Made by a program: the position numbers and the translations under genes. From assembly GCA_964546585.1 (NCBI GenBank), contig CAZJKE010000006.1, forward strand, positions 1 through 64,000: DNA of 64,000 nucleotides, written 5' to 3'. Below the pieces are notes generated by a model. The model saw only the letters and a program-made list of their open reading frames with translations. It was not told the origin of the DNA and ran no database searches. Position 1 is the stretch's first letter, and every line of letters starts with the position of its first letter. Positions 33,998-43,418 of the stretch are shown here, piece after piece. The DNA comes from CAZJKE01 sp964546585 (GTDB lineage: Bacteria; Planctomycetota; Phycisphaerae; Phycisphaerales; SM1A02).

Positions 33998-35428
33998 TCA
34001 GTCGAGGTTCATGGTCATGAGGAATTCAGCGTTGGAACTGGTCTTGGTCAGCCTGTTACGCAGTAATTCCATGGCTTCCACTGCACTCATGTCGCTGACG
34101 ACCTTGCGAAGGCGAGTGACAAGATCATGTTCCTTTGGATCCAACAACAACTCTTCACGCCGCGTTCCGGATGCAGCGATGTCAATGGCGGGCCAGATTC
34201 GCTTCTCCACGAGTTTCCGCGTGAGATGCAGTTCTGAGTTGCCGGTGCCCTTGAATTCCTCGAAGATCACCTCGTCCGCCTTGGAACCTGTATCGACAAG
34301 TGCGGTGCCGATGATCGTCAGCGATCCGCCGTCCTCAATGTTTCTCGCCGAGCCAAAGAACTTCTTTGGTTTGATGAGCGCCTGTGTGTCGACACCGCCG
34401 GTGCCGATCTTTCCCGTGTTCGGCGTCGCGTTGTTGTAGCCCCGTGCGAGCCGTGTTATCGAGTCCATGAGGATGACGACATTTTCGCCGAACTCAACCA
34501 TGCGCCGGGCCTTTTCCATGACCATCTCGGCAACCTGAATGTGCCGCGATGCCTGCTCGTCGAATGTACTGGCAACCACCTCGACGGTGTCGGGTGTGCT
34601 GCGGCGGAAGTCGGTGACTTCCTCGGGTCGTTCGTCGACCAGAAGGACAATGACATGCACATCTGGATGATTCGCCGCAACCGCGTTTGTGATCCGCTGC
34701 AACAAAACCGTCTTGCCGGTTCTAGGTGGAGCAACAATGAGCGCTCGTTGACCGAATCCCAGCGGAGCGACGAGGTCGATCACGCGGGTTTCGATGATGT
34801 CCTGCGTTGTTTCGAGGTGAATGCGTTCGTCCGGATGAAGGGGCGTGAGATTCTCGAAGGTCAGTACATCGTTGGCGACCTTCGGATCTTGCCCGTTTAT
34901 CGCTTCCACGCGGAGCATTGCGAAGTAGGTCTCGGTCTCCTTGGGTGGACGAATGAGGCCGCGAATGATCTGGCCCTTCCGAAGACAGAACCGTCTGATC
35001 TGGGACGGACTGACATACACATCGTCGGGCGAAGCGAGGTAGGAGTATTCTGGGCTTCTAAGAAAGCCGAATCCATCGGGCATGATTTCAAGCGTGCCCT
35101 CACCGATCATCAATCCCTGTCGAGTCGCCTGCGCTTTGAGGATCTCAAAGACGAGCTTCTGCTTGGGCATGTCCGACCAGTTCTCGATCTTTTCTTTTTG
35201 CGCGACCTTGGCGATCTCCTTCGCCTTCATGTGCTGAAGGGAGGCGAGGTCATAGCCGTCTTTCTTTGCTTCGTCGTATTTCTTCTGGGCGGCCGCGGTC
35301 AGTTTCTCGTCCAGTGATGCTGCCTCGGCTTCCAAGGCCTCGTCGCTTGGTACTTCGCCGGGGTGCAGGGTCATGACTGCAACACCGCCGGGACTCTTCT
35401 TGCCGCGCCTTCGTCTCTTCTTAGCCAT
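33998..35428 (-). CDS. rho: Transcription termination factor Rho
   Basis: 476 residues, longer than the usual 420 because of a basic N-terminal extension (MAKKRRRRGKKSPGG) and a charged helical stretch of about 80 residues. The Rho N-terminal and cold-shock domains (DGFGFLRS, YLASPDDVYVS) bind RNA, and the hexameric motor has Walker A APPRTGKT, Walker B VVILMDSITRLARG and the Q-loop GTGGVDTQALIKPKKFFG. The start at 35428 gives this domain layout. Confidence 0.97.
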   Translation of the reverse strand: MAKKRRRRGKKSPGGVAVMTLHPGEVPSDEALEAEAASLDEKLTAAAQKKYDEAKKDGYDLASLQHMKAKEIAKVAQKEKIENWSDMPKQKLVFEILKAQATRQGLMIGEGTLEIMPDGFGFLRSPEYSYLASPDDVYVSPSQIRRFCLRKGQIIRGLIRPPKETETYFAMLRVEAINGQDPKVANDVLTFENLTPLHPDERIHLETTQDIIETRVIDLVAPLGFGQRALIVAPPRTGKTVLLQRITNAVAANHPDVHVIVLLVDERPEEVTDFRRSTPDTVEVVASTFDEQASRHIQVAEMVMEKARRMVEFGENVVILMDSITRLARGYNNATPNTGKIGTGGVDTQALIKPKKFFGSARNIEDGGSLTIIGTALVDTGSKADEVIFEEFKGTGNSELHLTRKLVEKRIWPAIDIAASGTRREELLLDPKEHDLVTRLRKVVSDMSAVEAMELLRNRLTKTSSNAEFLMTMNLD

Positions 35429-35557
35429 CGTTGTCAAACTCTCTCTGTCCTGGACGGAGGCCGGCGTGCTTCGGCGCACCGTGAGATCCGTCGCGTGTGT
35501 CAATCAAGAATGGAGGGGAACTATGTGAATGTGCGCGGCCGATGAGGTTGCAGGCCG

Positions 35558-36184
35558 TTACACGATGTCGGGGGGGTCGAGCGCGGTCCGCAGGACCGCC
35601 TCAAGTGCGGCGATGACCTCCGCCTTGAGCGAAGTTTCATCACCGTCGTTACACAGGACATGATCGGCTCTGGATCGCTTTTCGTCAAGGCTTACCTGCG
35701 TTTCTTCCCGGCGGGCGAGTTCAGCCTTGTCCCACCCCCGTGCCGCGTGGACACGCTCTTGCCGCCGAGGAAGGCTGGATTCGACATGCAAAATCGCGTC
35801 GCACTGCTCCCCAAGCCCTGCTTCGAGCAGGAGCGGAGCGTCGATAACCAAGGCCCTTGTGTCGGGTGGAGCAGTTGAAAAACAGGCGTGCCGTGCCCGC
35901 TCCACTCTTGGGTGAATCAGGGCTTCGAGGCGACGGCGGTCATCGTCGTTCGCAAAGACGATGTCGGCTACAACGGCGCGATCGACCTTGCCTGCATCGT
36001 CCAGCGTGCGGTCGCCCCACCAACGGACAAGTTCTTGTTGAACTCCAGGATCATCAAGTGCCTCCTGCGCCGCTCGGTCTGCGTCGGACACGACGCATCC
36101 GAACTCCTGCAGCATGGCTGCGACCGTGCTCTTGCCAGAAGCGATGCCGCCGACGAGGCCGATGACAGGCGGGCGATGGGTCAT
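35558..36184 (-). CDS. coaE: Dephospho-CoA kinase
   Basis: 208 residues. Last step of CoA synthesis. P-loop GGIASGKS at 12-19, VSDADRAA, DAPLLLEAGL and the lid with RRQERVHARGW-type Arg residues. Starts four bases inside the cysS stop (ATGA), so it is translationally coupled to it. Confidence 0.95.
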   Translation of the reverse strand: MTHRPPVIGLVGGIASGKSTVAAMLQEFGCVVSDADRAAQEALDDPGVQQELVRWWGDRTLDDAGKVDRAVVADIVFANDDDRRRLEALIHPRVERARHACFSTAPPDTRALVIDAPLLLEAGLGEQCDAILHVESSLPRRQERVHAARGWDKAELARREETQVSLDEKRSRADHVLCNDGDETSLKAEVIAALEAVLRTALDPPDIV

Positions 36185-37689
36185 TGCACGAGCCGCGACC
36201 AGCGGGTCTGCGCTCCTTCGTCCTTGATGGCGACGCCCATGTCCGTCAGTTCGGCGCGAATGCGATCTGCCTCATCCCAGTCCTTGGCTGCGCGGGCGGC
36301 GTTACGGGCCCCGATGAGTTGTTCAACACGGGCAGTGTCGATGTCGCCGGTGGTGCCAGTGCCCAGATCGAGTACGCCAAGCACCTGGTCCATCTCCATC
36401 AACGCAGCAAGTTCGTCGCGGGGAATTGGTTGGTCAGGTGGACTCGATGTGTCGTACTCGCTGATGCCTTCGTTCAGCGCACCGACGGCACCGGCAACAT
36501 TCAGGTCGTCGCACATGGCCGTCATGAATCTGTCCTGCGCGGCCCGTAGAGGGCCAGCGATGCCATCGGCAGTGGCGTACTGCTCCAGCCAATGGCGAAG
36601 TCGTTGCCAGCGATCAATCTGTCGCTGCGCATCGCGAAGACCCTGCAGTGTGAAGTTGGCATTTGACCGGTAGTGCGTGCGAATGAGTTCGATGCGAATA
36701 GCAGCCGGGGATGCGCCCTTGGCGATGAGATCGCGCACCGTGTAGAAGTTGCCCTTGCTCTTGCTCATCTTGCCGCCGTCGACCAGCAGGAAGCGCGTGT
36801 GGTACCAGTATTTTGCGAAGTATTCGTCGCCGGTCGAGCACCGCGACTGGGCAATCTCGCATTCGTGGTGAGGGAAGATGTTGTCTTCTCCGCCGCTGTG
36901 GATGTCGATCTCGTGTCCCAGAAGTGCAGCGGCCATGGTGGAACACTCAAGGTGCCAGCCGGGGTACCCCTCGCCCCAGGGACTGGGCCAACGCATGATG
37001 TGCGTGGCATCAGGCTTCCAGAGCATGAAGTCGGCGGGATGTCGCTTGATGGCCTGGGTCCCCATGTCCACGCGGCCGCCTTCGCCGCTGCGGATGGCTT
37101 CCAGCGTGTTACCGGAAAGGAGCCCATAGTCGGGGAACGACTGCACATCGAAGTACACGACACCGTCGGCAGCGACATAGGCGTGGCCTCGATCGATGAG
37201 CGACTGGACCATGGCAATCATTGGCTCAATGAATCCGGTAGGTCTCGGCATTCGGCTCTCGCCATCCTGAACTACCTTCATGCCGAGTAAGGCTGCGTCT
37301 TCAAGGAACGCGTCGGCGTAGAACGCGGCGACCTCGAAGGGGTCTTCCGGGTCGATGTCAGTGTCCTTGGGGAGCGTGCCGGCCTTCTTCGCAGCGGACA
37401 GCCGATCGGCAGCGACCTGCATCTTGTCTTCGCCGCCGCCGTCCGCGACCGTGTCCTCGGTCATGTGTCCCACATCCGTGATGTTCATGACCTGTTGCAC
37501 TTCGAATCCGAGTGCCTCAAGAGTCCGCCGCAGGACATCCGCGTTGAGAAAGGCGCGAAAATTGCCAATGTGCGCGTAGTCGTACACCGTCGGTCCGCAG
37601 GTGTAGAACGACACCTTCCGCCCGGCGGGATCCAGCGGCACAAATGCCTCCGTTTCCCCACTCAGCGTGTTATGAAGCCGAAGTTGCAT
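36181..37689 (-). CDS. cysS: Cysteinyl-tRNA synthetase
   Basis: 502 residues, complete. Class I synthetase. Zinc-binding FYTCGPTVYDYAHIGN (HIGH motif HIGN) near 28-43, the second zinc motif WHLECS, HHECEIAQS, KMSKSKGNF near 291. The catalytic and anticodon domains have normal length. Upstream of it lies the palindrome-bounded spacer at 37751-37917. Confidence 0.97.
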   Translation of the reverse strand: MQLRLHNTLSGETEAFVPLDPAGRKVSFYTCGPTVYDYAHIGNFRAFLNADVLRRTLEALGFEVQQVMNITDVGHMTEDTVADGGGEDKMQVAADRLSAAKKAGTLPKDTDIDPEDPFEVAAFYADAFLEDAALLGMKVVQDGESRMPRPTGFIEPMIAMVQSLIDRGHAYVAADGVVYFDVQSFPDYGLLSGNTLEAIRSGEGGRVDMGTQAIKRHPADFMLWKPDATHIMRWPSPWGEGYPGWHLECSTMAAALLGHEIDIHSGGEDNIFPHHECEIAQSRCSTGDEYFAKYWYHTRFLLVDGGKMSKSKGNFYTVRDLIAKGASPAAIRIELIRTHYRSNANFTLQGLRDAQRQIDRWQRLRHWLEQYATADGIAGPLRAAQDRFMTAMCDDLNVAGAVGALNEGISEYDTSSPPDQPIPRDELAALMEMDQVLGVLDLGTGTTGDIDTARVEQLIGARNAARAAKDWDEADRIRAELTDMGVAIKDEGAQTRWSRLVQ

Positions 37690-37750
37690 GCGCTGTTCAG
37701 TGTACCTGCGTCCGCCTCACTCGCCCGCTGGCAACCCACCGCACATAATT

Positions 37751-37917
37751 GTGACTGTCACCTTTTTGCGGTTTGGCTGGGGCCGAAGGGCAGTGGTGCA
37801 GCGGATCTGCGATGCCCTGCTGGTTTGACTGGGGCGATGTTCGCGCCTCGCCGATATCGACCGGCCGAATCACGTCGCCTCAGCACCGCGAAAAAAGGCC
37901 GCAGAAGTGACAGTCAC
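37751..37917. repeat. Spacer bounded by inverted GTGACnGTCAC palindromes
   Basis: GTGACTGTCAC at 37751-37761 is followed by CTTTTTGCGG; its exact reverse complement, GTGACAGTCAC, lies at 37907-37917, preceded by GGCCGCAGAA. The two ends thus form a small pair of inverted repeats about 167 bp apart. The region sits between cysS and the epimerase gene. It is of the size and style of a REP-pair or MITE-like insertion. No ORF of interest is inside it. Confidence 0.6.
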
Positions 37918-37935
37918 TGTCTACAGTGGGGTTCC

Positions 37936-38892
37936 ATGTACGAGGGTTTTTTCGAAGATCAGACGGCGCTGGTGACAGGTGGGTGCGGTTTCATCGGGTC
38001 CCATGTCGCGGAGCGATTGACGCAATTGGGCTGCACGGTGCGGGTACTCGACGACTGCAGCAGTGGGTTCCGTCGGAATCTCGATGGAATCGACGCGGCC
38101 GTATTCGAAGGCTCGATACTCGATGACACCGCGCTTTCCGCGGCCATTGAAGGATGCGACCTCGTCTTTCATTTCGCAGCCATGGTGTCCGTCCAGCAGA
38201 GCATGGAGCATCCGAGATCATGCTTTGACATCAACCTCACCGGGACGCGCAGGGTACTGGAGGCCGCGGTCGGGGCAGCGTGTAACCGCGTCGTCTTCGC
38301 CGCGTCGTCTTCGGCGTATGGACCACATGCACCCACGCCCAGCCGCGAGGACCTGCCGACCAATCCAACCACGCCGTACGCCGCCAGCAAAGTCGCCGCC
38401 GAAGCAATGGTGTCCGCATGGGCGCACTGCTATGCACCGGACACCGTGTCGCTGCGGTTCTTCAATGTGTTTGGTCCCCGTCAGGATCCGCACTCGCCCT
38501 ACGCCGCCGTCATCGCCGCGTTTGCAGAAGCGTTGCAATCGGGAAACAGTCCCGTCATCCACGGTGACGGCACGCAGAGCCGCGACTTCGTACCCATCGA
38601 GGATGTTGTACACGCATGCCTGCTCGCCGCCGCAAGCCGGGCGCCCCTCGGCGGCCGCGTCCTCAACATCGGCACCGGCCTGCCCCATGACTTGCTCTCC
38701 ACGCTCGCCACCATGCAGGAGATTCTTGAAACAACCGCGCAGCCGCGATTCGAACCGCCACGACTGGGCGACATTCAACACTCGCTGGCAGATATTGGCG
38801 CCGCACAAACCTCGCTTGGCTACGAGCCGCTCGTGTCTTTCGAGGAAGGTCTTTCCCGGCTCTTGACCGGACGAGCCGGATTGCCGGCATAG
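37936..38892 (+). CDS. NAD-dependent sugar epimerase/dehydratase
   Basis: 318 residues of the extended SDR family acting on nucleotide sugars (UDP-glucose 4-epimerase-like). GGCGFIGSHV (16-25) binds NAD, FHFAAMVSVQQS follows, the catalytic Ser-Ser-Ser is in ASSSAYG, and YAASK gives Tyr/Lys. The C-terminal part has RFFNVFGPRQDP and FVPIEDVV. Exact sugar unknown; it would feed the glycosyltransferases of this island. ATG 37936 begins the family domain; the longer open frame upstream crosses the palindromic spacer. The 3' end overlaps the convergent acyltransferase by 73 bases. Confidence 0.85.
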   Translation: MYEGFFEDQTALVTGGCGFIGSHVAERLTQLGCTVRVLDDCSSGFRRNLDGIDAAVFEGSILDDTALSAAIEGCDLVFHFAAMVSVQQSMEHPRSCFDINLTGTRRVLEAAVGAACNRVVFAASSSAYGPHAPTPSREDLPTNPTTPYAASKVAAEAMVSAWAHCYAPDTVSLRFFNVFGPRQDPHSPYAAVIAAFAEALQSGNSPVIHGDGTQSRDFVPIEDVVHACLLAAASRAPLGGRVLNIGTGLPHDLLSTLATMQEILETTAQPRFEPPRLGDIQHSLADIGAAQTSLGYEPLVSFEEGLSRLLTGRAGLPA

Positions 38893-39383
38893 ACCGTCCA
38901 CGCCTCAAGATCGCGCACCGCAACACCGCGGGCACCGAGCACCACACCCTCTCCGATCGTCACATCCGGCCCCACAAATACATCCGCCGCAAGCCACACA
39001 TCATCACCAATCGAGATCGGTGGCCGCATGAGCGGCATGTCGACTCGGTCATAGTCATGCGTCCCAGCACACATGTGCGCGCCCTGAGACACCGAGACCC
39101 GTTCTCCAATTGTCACGCTCCCGAGGCAATAAGCGATGACGCGATCACCGAGGCAACTGTTGCGGCCCATGGTCAGGTTCCACGGGCACTCAACCCGAAC
39201 ACTTCGTCGAATGACGCAGGTCGGGTCAACTGATGCGCCAAATCGATTGAGCAGAAAGACCCTCCACCAATTGCAGGTGTGGAATGACCAGCGAAAAACC
39301 GTGCCTTGCACCACGGCCCACAACAGTCTGGCGACCTTCTCGCCCGCCGAATAGGGGCTCACGTGTCTGTCCTGCGGCTTCAC
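38820..39383 (-). CDS. Hexapeptide-repeat acyltransferase (WcaF-like), first of three
   Basis: 187 residues. A left-handed beta-helix built of hexapeptide repeats (VTIGERVSVSQGAH, ISIGDDVWLAADVFV, VTIGEGVVLGARGVA) ending in VYAGNPARPV, the typical end of WcaF/maltose-type O-acetyltransferases. Predicted to O-acetylate a sugar in an exopolysaccharide. Last gene of a four-gene minus-strand cassette with four-base overlaps. Confidence 0.85.
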   Translation of the reverse strand: MKPQDRHVSPYSAGEKVARLLWAVVQGTVFRWSFHTCNWWRVFLLNRFGASVDPTCVIRRSVRVECPWNLTMGRNSCLGDRVIAYCLGSVTIGERVSVSQGAHMCAGTHDYDRVDMPLMRPPISIGDDVWLAADVFVGPDVTIGEGVVLGARGVAVRDLEAWTVYAGNPARPVKSRERPSSKDTSGS

Positions 39384-40210
39384 GACATTGACTCCTCGTT
39401 TCGAAGCTCAACCAGATTCAGAGTAATGAGAAACTCGTAGAAGGAAATGAAAACACAGAACCGAAGACCGGTAAGCCCATCGAGAAAACCCATTCGCAGC
39501 ACATACATCCACAGGAACCTGCAGAGCCACTTTGCCGGCAGGCGTGGATAGACATGTCGCTTGATCCACCGTCGCCGCCGCTGCATGTCGCCGTCAATCG
39601 ACGAACTCTGCTCATCCTGCGAAAGGATGGCCGCAGCTTCCAACTCGGCATACCGCACATGCTTCGCAAGATACACGGCAAGGCCACGCCGATCCCAGTG
39701 TTCCATGTGCCCGCGGAAAGCGCCCACTTTTCCGTCAACAACCATGTGTTCGTGCACCGCACGATCCTCATACCGAGCCAAACCCCGCTTGAAGAATCGC
39801 ACATTCCAACTCGGGTAGTACCCACAGTGCCGAATCCGCTTCCCAAGGAAGATGAAGTACCGGTTCACATTGAACGCCGACTCCTCTACTGTCGCAGGGT
39901 CCCGCGATGACACAGCAAGCATCTCATCACGCAACTCCGGCAGCACTGATTCGTCCGCATCCAGAAAAAACACCCAATCGGAGGTCAGAGGAAGATTGTC
40001 GATCGCCCAATTCTTCTGCGCCGCGTGGCCGAGCCATGACTGTTCAACAACCTCGGCACCCTGGTCTCTTGCAATCTCCACAGTCCGATCGGTTGAACCG
40101 GAATCCACGACCCAGACCCGCTTTGCCCAGGGCACAACGCTGGCGAGCGCATACGGAAGGTTTTCTTCCTCATCACGAACAGGGATGATGACCTCGATTC
40201 CTGACATCAT
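39380..40210 (-). CDS. Family 2 glycosyltransferase (WaaE-like)
   Basis: 276 residues. GT-A fold: EVIIPVRDEEENLPYAL at the start, VVDSGSTDRTVEIA, and the DxD motif as FFLDADE. The segment with GHAAQKNWAIDN and EDRAVHEHM is the pattern of the WaaE/KdtX-type LPS-core glucosyltransferases. The C-terminal half has amphipathic and hydrophobic helices (WMYVLRMGFLDGLTGLRF) that likely hold it at the membrane. It overlaps both neighbours by four bases. Confidence 0.85.
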   Translation of the reverse strand: MMSGIEVIIPVRDEEENLPYALASVVPWAKRVWVVDSGSTDRTVEIARDQGAEVVEQSWLGHAAQKNWAIDNLPLTSDWVFFLDADESVLPELRDEMLAVSSRDPATVEESAFNVNRYFIFLGKRIRHCGYYPSWNVRFFKRGLARYEDRAVHEHMVVDGKVGAFRGHMEHWDRRGLAVYLAKHVRYAELEAAAILSQDEQSSSIDGDMQRRRRWIKRHVYPRLPAKWLCRFLWMYVLRMGFLDGLTGLRFCVFISFYEFLITLNLVELRNEESMS

Positions 40211-40704
40211 GCGACTCCGTGCAGCGTGCGAGGTGATCGCGGTGCCGCCGGTTCACCTGTGCAAATCTTCCACGCTGGAAGCCGTCCGTCCACCAGACCT
40301 CGTGCGCCGACGACTACGCCCTGCTCCAGAAAAGCGCCCGGCATCACGACCGTATCGGCGGCGACCCAGCAGTCATCTTCGACATGTATCGCATCCGCTC
40401 GGGCAGATCCCGGCCCTTCAATACTGGTCAACAACATGGCGTGCTGGCTGATGACGCACCTCGCACCGATGTCAATGATCTCTCGCGAGTCCAGAAACGC
40501 GCCATCACCGATCACGGTCAGCGTTCCCGCCGCGGCATTCCATGGCTGTGTGACCCAGGCGCTTCGGCGAATGCGCATGCGCCGACCGCACGACATGCCG
40601 AAGAGTCGCAGCAAGCCCCGGCGCACCGGATACGCTGGTTGAGGGGTGAGAAAAAAGACCACCCGCCCGACCAGAGGCCACAACATGGCTCGAATCGCAC
40701 TCAC
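40207..40704 (-). CDS. Hexapeptide-repeat acyltransferase, second of three
   Basis: 165 residues. Same left-handed beta-helix family as the flanking genes, with a more divergent N-terminal half (VGRVVFFLTPQPAYPVRRGLLRLFG) and repeats such as IDIGARCVISQHAM, DDCWVAADTVVMPGAFLEQGV and GARGLVDGRLPAWKICTGEPA. A GTG at 40704 overlaps the previous stop (GTGA); this start is preferred to the longer frame because it restores the four-base overlap rule of the cassette. Confidence 0.75.
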   Translation of the reverse strand: MSAIRAMLWPLVGRVVFFLTPQPAYPVRRGLLRLFGMSCGRRMRIRRSAWVTQPWNAAAGTLTVIGDGAFLDSREIIDIGARCVISQHAMLLTSIEGPGSARADAIHVEDDCWVAADTVVMPGAFLEQGVVVGARGLVDGRLPAWKICTGEPAAPRSPRTLHGVA

Positions 40705-41270
40705 GGTACGACTTTCGCTGGATTCCCACGAACTTCGGCGGAATCCGGGATGTCGCTGTACACGCTCGCACGCGGCCACACAACGCAGTTTTTTCCCACC
40801 GTCACGCCCGGCGCAATGTATGCGTCCACGCCAATGAACGACCCATCGCCTATCGAAATCGGTGGGCGTTCCAACGGAAACCGTGTGTCCCGCATGTCAT
40901 GAGAACCCGCGCAGAGGTGCGCTCGAATGTCCACGCGAACACCGGTCCCGAGCGTGATCGGTCCGAGCGAGTACAAGATCACACGCTCCGCAACCTGGCA
41001 GTGATCACCCATATCGATGTTCCAAGGAATGGTGATCTCCACTCGCCCCGCAAGTACGCAGTCTCGACCGACTTTCCCACCGAAGAGACGGAGCAGCGAC
41101 GGGCGATAACGCGGAAGACAGAACCAGAGCACCCGCCCAATCGTCCCCCAAAGCAACCGTACCAACCGCTGCCGAAGCGTCCACGCGGTCCGCCGCTGGG
41201 GCGGCGCCTCTGCCATCGCTTTGCCGGGGCTGGCGTCGGGCGTAGGAGATGTGTCGTTCACTGGTGCCAT
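40701..41270 (-). CDS. Hexapeptide-repeat acyltransferase, third of three
   Basis: 189 residues. First gene of the minus-strand cassette. Repeats: VEITIPWNIDMGDHCQVAE, PITLGTGVRVDIRAH, ISIGDGSFIGVDAYIAPGVTVGKN, ending VRGNPAKVVP. Expected O-acetyltransferase. The ATG at 41270 has AGGA upstream; ATG 41318 is possible. It diverges from the GT4 gene over a 132-base region that must hold promoters for both directions. Confidence 0.85.
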   Translation of the reverse strand: MAPVNDTSPTPDASPGKAMAEAPPQRRTAWTLRQRLVRLLWGTIGRVLWFCLPRYRPSLLRLFGGKVGRDCVLAGRVEITIPWNIDMGDHCQVAERVILYSLGPITLGTGVRVDIRAHLCAGSHDMRDTRFPLERPPISIGDGSFIGVDAYIAPGVTVGKNCVVWPRASVYSDIPDSAEVRGNPAKVVP

Positions 41271-41402
41271 ATCGATCCTGCTCTGTTGTATCGGACCACT
41301 ACCTGCAGCAGGCTGCACAGAATCGCCACGGCCATCCTATGATGCTCCCTCGCCGCAGCACGGGGCCCCAAAGGCACGCCTCAGCAGACGATTCCCCACA
41401 CC

Positions 41403-42653
41403 ATGACCACGAAAAAGGACGCCATTCGCGTCACCATTCTCAATCAGTACTACGTGCCGGATGTGGCGTCCACCGGCCACCTTCTGCACGAACTGGCCAA
41501 TCATCTGGCCAAACGAGGTGACGATGTCCATGTGATCGCGTGCATTCCCTCCTACGGACCACCCGACACGTGGCAGCCAGCACCGCGAAAAGAATTCGCC
41601 GAGGGCGTACATGTGCGTCGAATGCGCACCACGCGGTTCAGCAAAGACAGTATTCCAGGCCGGGTACTGAACTCCATTACATTTCTTGTGCCTCTGTTCT
41701 TTCGGATGCTGTTCCGGCGACGCAATGACCATGTCTACCTCTATACGACGAACCCGCCATACCTGGGCATCATTGGTGCCGTTGTCTCTCTGATTCGAAG
41801 ACATCCCTATGTCATCCTCCTCCATGACAGTTACCCTCAACTTGCCGTTTGGGTCGGCAAGATTCGCAAAGGTGGCATCATCGACCGGCTCTGGCATCGG
41901 GCCAATCGACTCATGTACCACCGCGCCAAGGAAACCATCGTCCTCTGTCCAAGCGCCCAGCATCTGGTCTGCGACACATACGACGTGCCTGAATCGAAGG
42001 TTCATGTGATCCCCAACTGGGCCGATGCGGAGGGCATTCATCCCATTCCAAAGAGTGACAGCCGGTTTGCGCACAAACACGGCCTTGTCGAACCGTTTGT
42101 TGCGCTCTATTCGGGCAATCTGGGGTTGTACTACGAGTTCGAGACTATTCTCGGAGCCGCAGAGCGGCTCCTTGACGACAACTTCCGGCTGGTATTTATC
42201 GGCGCTGGTGGTCGCCGATTCTTCATCGAACAGCAGATTAGAGATCGGTCGTTGTCGAACACAATGCTGCTTCCCTACCAACCGTTCGCAACATTGAATG
42301 ACTCCCTCAACGCCTCGGACGCATCCTTCGTCACCATCGCGGAAGGGATCGAAGGCATCAGTTTTCCATCCAAACTCTATTCATCACTCGCCGTCGGCCG
42401 GCCGATCCTTGCCATCTCCGCTGCTCGCTCCGATCTGCGAGACATCATTGAAGGCGGAAACGCCGGTGTCTGGGTAGAACTCGGCGATGCTGACGGACTG
42501 GCCGCCGGCATCCGGCGGCTCATGGAAAGCCCAGAACTGTCCGCTGAGATGGGTCGTAATGCCAGAGCGTTGTTCGAAGCGGAATACACAATTATGAAGT
42601 GCGCAGGTGAATATCACGATGTGCTTGTCCGCGCGCGTCCGGAGACCGGTTGA
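41403..42653 (+). CDS. Family 4 glycosyltransferase (WbuB-like)
   Basis: 416 residues, GT-B fold. An N-terminal GT4 donor-side domain with LNQYYVPDVASTGHLLHELANHLAKRG, the central NWADAEGIHPI (nucleotide-sugar region), then FVALYSGNLGLYYEFETIL and the E-x7-E loop EGIEGISFPSKLYSSLAVG, as in WbuB/WcaI-type glycosyltransferases. Substrate unknown. The stop TGA shares its last base with the next ATG. Confidence 0.85.
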   Translation: MTTKKDAIRVTILNQYYVPDVASTGHLLHELANHLAKRGDDVHVIACIPSYGPPDTWQPAPRKEFAEGVHVRRMRTTRFSKDSIPGRVLNSITFLVPLFFRMLFRRRNDHVYLYTTNPPYLGIIGAVVSLIRRHPYVILLHDSYPQLAVWVGKIRKGGIIDRLWHRANRLMYHRAKETIVLCPSAQHLVCDTYDVPESKVHVIPNWADAEGIHPIPKSDSRFAHKHGLVEPFVALYSGNLGLYYEFETILGAAERLLDDNFRLVFIGAGGRRFFIEQQIRDRSLSNTMLLPYQPFATLNDSLNASDASFVTIAEGIEGISFPSKLYSSLAVGRPILAISAARSDLRDIIEGGNAGVWVELGDADGLAAGIRRLMESPELSAEMGRNARALFEAEYTIMKCAGEYHDVLVRARPETG

Positions 42654-43417
42654 TGCATGCGCCGCTCCGCGTGTTGTTCGTCACGGAAGACGATCCGCTC
42701 TATGTCATCCAGTTTTTTGATGTCTTTCTGACTGAATATCCGCGAGACGAAATTGAGATCGTTGGCATCACTGTCGCCGATGCGTTTCACGAACCGATCT
42801 GGAAGACTGCATGGCGCATGTTTCGCTTCTACGGTCCCGTGGACTTCGTAAGGCTCGCCGGCAGATTCACTGGTGCGAAACTCCGAGGAAGATCCATCGC
42901 TGCACTTGCTCGCAAGACGGGCATTCCCCTTCTGCCAACGTCCTCCGTCAACGACACGGCGTACCTCGAGCGAGTTTCCGCTTTGCAGCCCGATGTCATT
43001 GTCTCGGTCGCGGCACCGGAGATCTTTCGCAAGGATATCCTCGCGATACCCGCCAAAGGATGCATCAACATTCACTCTGGCCAGCTGCCGGTATATCGCG
43101 GCATGATGCCCAACTTCTGGCAACTGCTTCACGGCGAGCGGAACGCCGTCATTACCATCCACGAGATGGCAGAGAAACTCGACGCCGGCGGCATTGTCTC
43201 AACCCGCGAGTTCCCGCTTCGCGAACGCGATACACTCGATCGAGTCATCGTTGGAACAAAGCAGGAAGGCGCCCGTCTCATGATCGATGTACTGCGAAAA
43301 CTCGCAACGGCGGACATCGTCGCAGAACCTCTCAACATGGACGATGCGAAATATTTTTCGTTCCCCACAACCGCAGATGTCCGCGCGTTGCGGAAGCGCG
43401 GCCATGGAATGCTCTGA
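42653..43417 (+). CDS. Formyltransferase-family protein
   Basis: 254 residues. The formyltransferase fold with the catalytic triad Asn-His-Asp: CINIHSGQLPVYRGMMP gives Asn and His, and MAEKLDAGGIV supplies the Asp. Members use 10-formyltetrahydrofolate to formylate an amino group; in glycan clusters they modify amino sugars. Target and donor are inferred. Starts one base before the GT4 stop ends and is followed by the deacetylase gene, one base beyond its own stop. Confidence 0.75.
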   Translation: MHAPLRVLFVTEDDPLYVIQFFDVFLTEYPRDEIEIVGITVADAFHEPIWKTAWRMFRFYGPVDFVRLAGRFTGAKLRGRSIAALARKTGIPLLPTSSVNDTAYLERVSALQPDVIVSVAAPEIFRKDILAIPAKGCINIHSGQLPVYRGMMPNFWQLLHGERNAVITIHEMAEKLDAGGIVSTREFPLRERDTLDRVIVGTKQEGARLMIDVLRKLATADIVAEPLNMDDAKYFSFPTTADVRALRKRGHGML

Positions 43418-43418
43418 T

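Noticed and set aside
35429..35557. Spacer between rho and coaE
   Set aside because: Searched for a terminator or small RNA; no stable stem with T-tract and no ORF with a ribosome site was found.
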